Of a stretch of DNA of 6,202 bases, positions 5,677 through 6,202 are shown in pieces. Origin of the DNA: Calditrichota bacterium (GTDB taxonomy: Bacteria; Calditrichota; Calditrichia; RBG-13-44-9); the NCBI GenBank assembly GCA_024276455.1, contig JAJRXE010000162.1, positions 1 through 6,202 of the forward strand. Reading direction: 5' to 3'. The translations under genes and the position numbers were made by a program. The notes beneath the pieces were generated by a model, which was not told the origin of the DNA, did no database searches, and saw nothing but the letters and a program-made list of their open reading frames with translations. Positions within the stretch are counted from its first letter, which is position 1. Each line of letters begins with the position of its first letter.

Positions 5677-6202
5677 TTACAGTTTAATTTCACCAAATTC
5701 CTTCAATTTGTTCAGAACAAGCGATTTGATTTCTTCCAGACGTTCGGGGGTTTTTGCCTCGAACCGCAGTACCAGTACTGGTTGGGTGTTGGATGCCCGC
5801 ACCAGCCCCCATCCGTCACCAAACAGGATGCGGACACCGTCCACGTCGATGACGTCGTAATGTTGTTTGAAATATTCCGCAGCTTTCTGGGCGATTTTGA
5901 ATTTCTCCTCGTCCGAGGGGGTCTCGATGCGCATCTCGGGTGTGGAGTAATATTTGGGAACATCGGCCAGAAGTTCCGAGATTCTTTTCTGCTCTTTGGC
6001 CAGCAATTCAAAGAGCCGCACCGAGGCATAAATGGCGTCGTCGTAGCCATGATAGCGATCGGCGAAGAACAAGTGCCCGCTCATTTCGCCGGCAATGGTG
6101 GCGCCGGTTTCTTTCATTTTCTTCTTCAGCAAACTGTGCCCGGTTTTCCACATAATCGGTTCGCCGCCGGCCGCCTCAATGGCTTCCGGCAGAGCCTGGG
6201 AA
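5677..6202 (-). CDS. Phosphomannomutase/phosphoglucomutase, C-terminal part (truncated by window edge)
   Basis: This enzyme interconverts hexose 6-phosphates and 1-phosphates (mannose and/or glucose) for nucleotide-sugar, polysaccharide or LPS synthesis. The 174 visible residues are the C-terminal part of an alpha-D-phosphohexomutase. The frame runs unbroken to the right edge and the ATG at 6153 is internal: upstream codons give AAGGEPI before MWKTGHS, a conserved AlgC-type stretch. The sugar-recognition loop GEMSGHLFF is encoded near 6064-6090, followed by DRYHGYDDAIYASVRLFELL. The phosphate-binding loop RASNTQP is at about 5779-5799 in domain 4, ahead of VLVLRFEAKT. GEMSGH and RxSNTxP favour the PMM/PGM (AlgC/ManB) group over phosphoglucosamine mutase (GlmM). 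N-terminal domains, including the catalytic serine, lie outside the window. It precedes the IMPase-family gene by 47 nt in the same direction. Confidence 0.92.
   Translation of the reverse strand, partial: SQALPEAIEAAGGEPIMWKTGHSLLKKKMKETGATIAGEMSGHLFFADRYHGYDDAIYASVRLFELLAKEQKRISELLADVPKYYSTPEMRIETPSDEEKFKIAQKAAEYFKQHYDVIDVDGVRILFGDGWGLVRASNTQPVLVLRFEAKTPERLEEIKSLVLNKLKEFGEIKL

Overview
The window is a compact bacterial chromosomal segment with seven protein genes. Four are on the + strand (positions 1-3685) and three on the - strand (3758-6202), converging on a 72-bp gap. No tRNA, rRNA, CRISPR array, insertion sequence or phage gene is visible. Base composition looks slightly above 50% G+C by eye, with no obvious change across the window that would suggest recent transfer. 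The organism cannot be named from this. The protein flavours (a signal-peptide-bearing Pcm, a PDZ-less site-2 protease, a divergent class I-type Prs and an AlgC-type mutase) fit an environmental Gram-negative, perhaps of the Calditrichota/FCB type. That is an impression, not a measurement.

Left part, + strand: the C-terminal two thirds or so of a sensor histidine kinase (left-truncated) is followed after 71 nt by a protein-L-isoaspartate O-methyltransferase that starts behind a very strong ribosome binding site and carries an N-terminal export signal. A 200-nt non-coding interval follows. It holds a GC-rich hairpin, a wobble-paired hairpin, a Rho-independent terminator and a promoter-like element whose -35 box lies inside the terminator hairpin. 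Next come an intramembrane zinc metalloprotease (site-2 protease family) and, 64 nt on, an unrecognised single-pass membrane protein that is probably co-transcribed with it.

Right part, - strand (transcription right to left): the end of a phosphomannomutase/phosphoglucomutase, then an inositol-monophosphatase-family phosphatase (47-nt gap), then ribose-phosphate pyrophosphokinase (20-nt gap). The spacing suggests one operon of sugar-phosphate enzymes. Its promoter lies beyond the right edge.

No dramatic new system is apparent. The points most worth a second look are the apparently exported Pcm, the overlapping terminator and promoter in front of the protease gene, the interlocked inverted repeats between the convergent operons, the unknown membrane protein paired with the protease, and the loss of a normally conserved aspartate in the PRPP loop of Prs.
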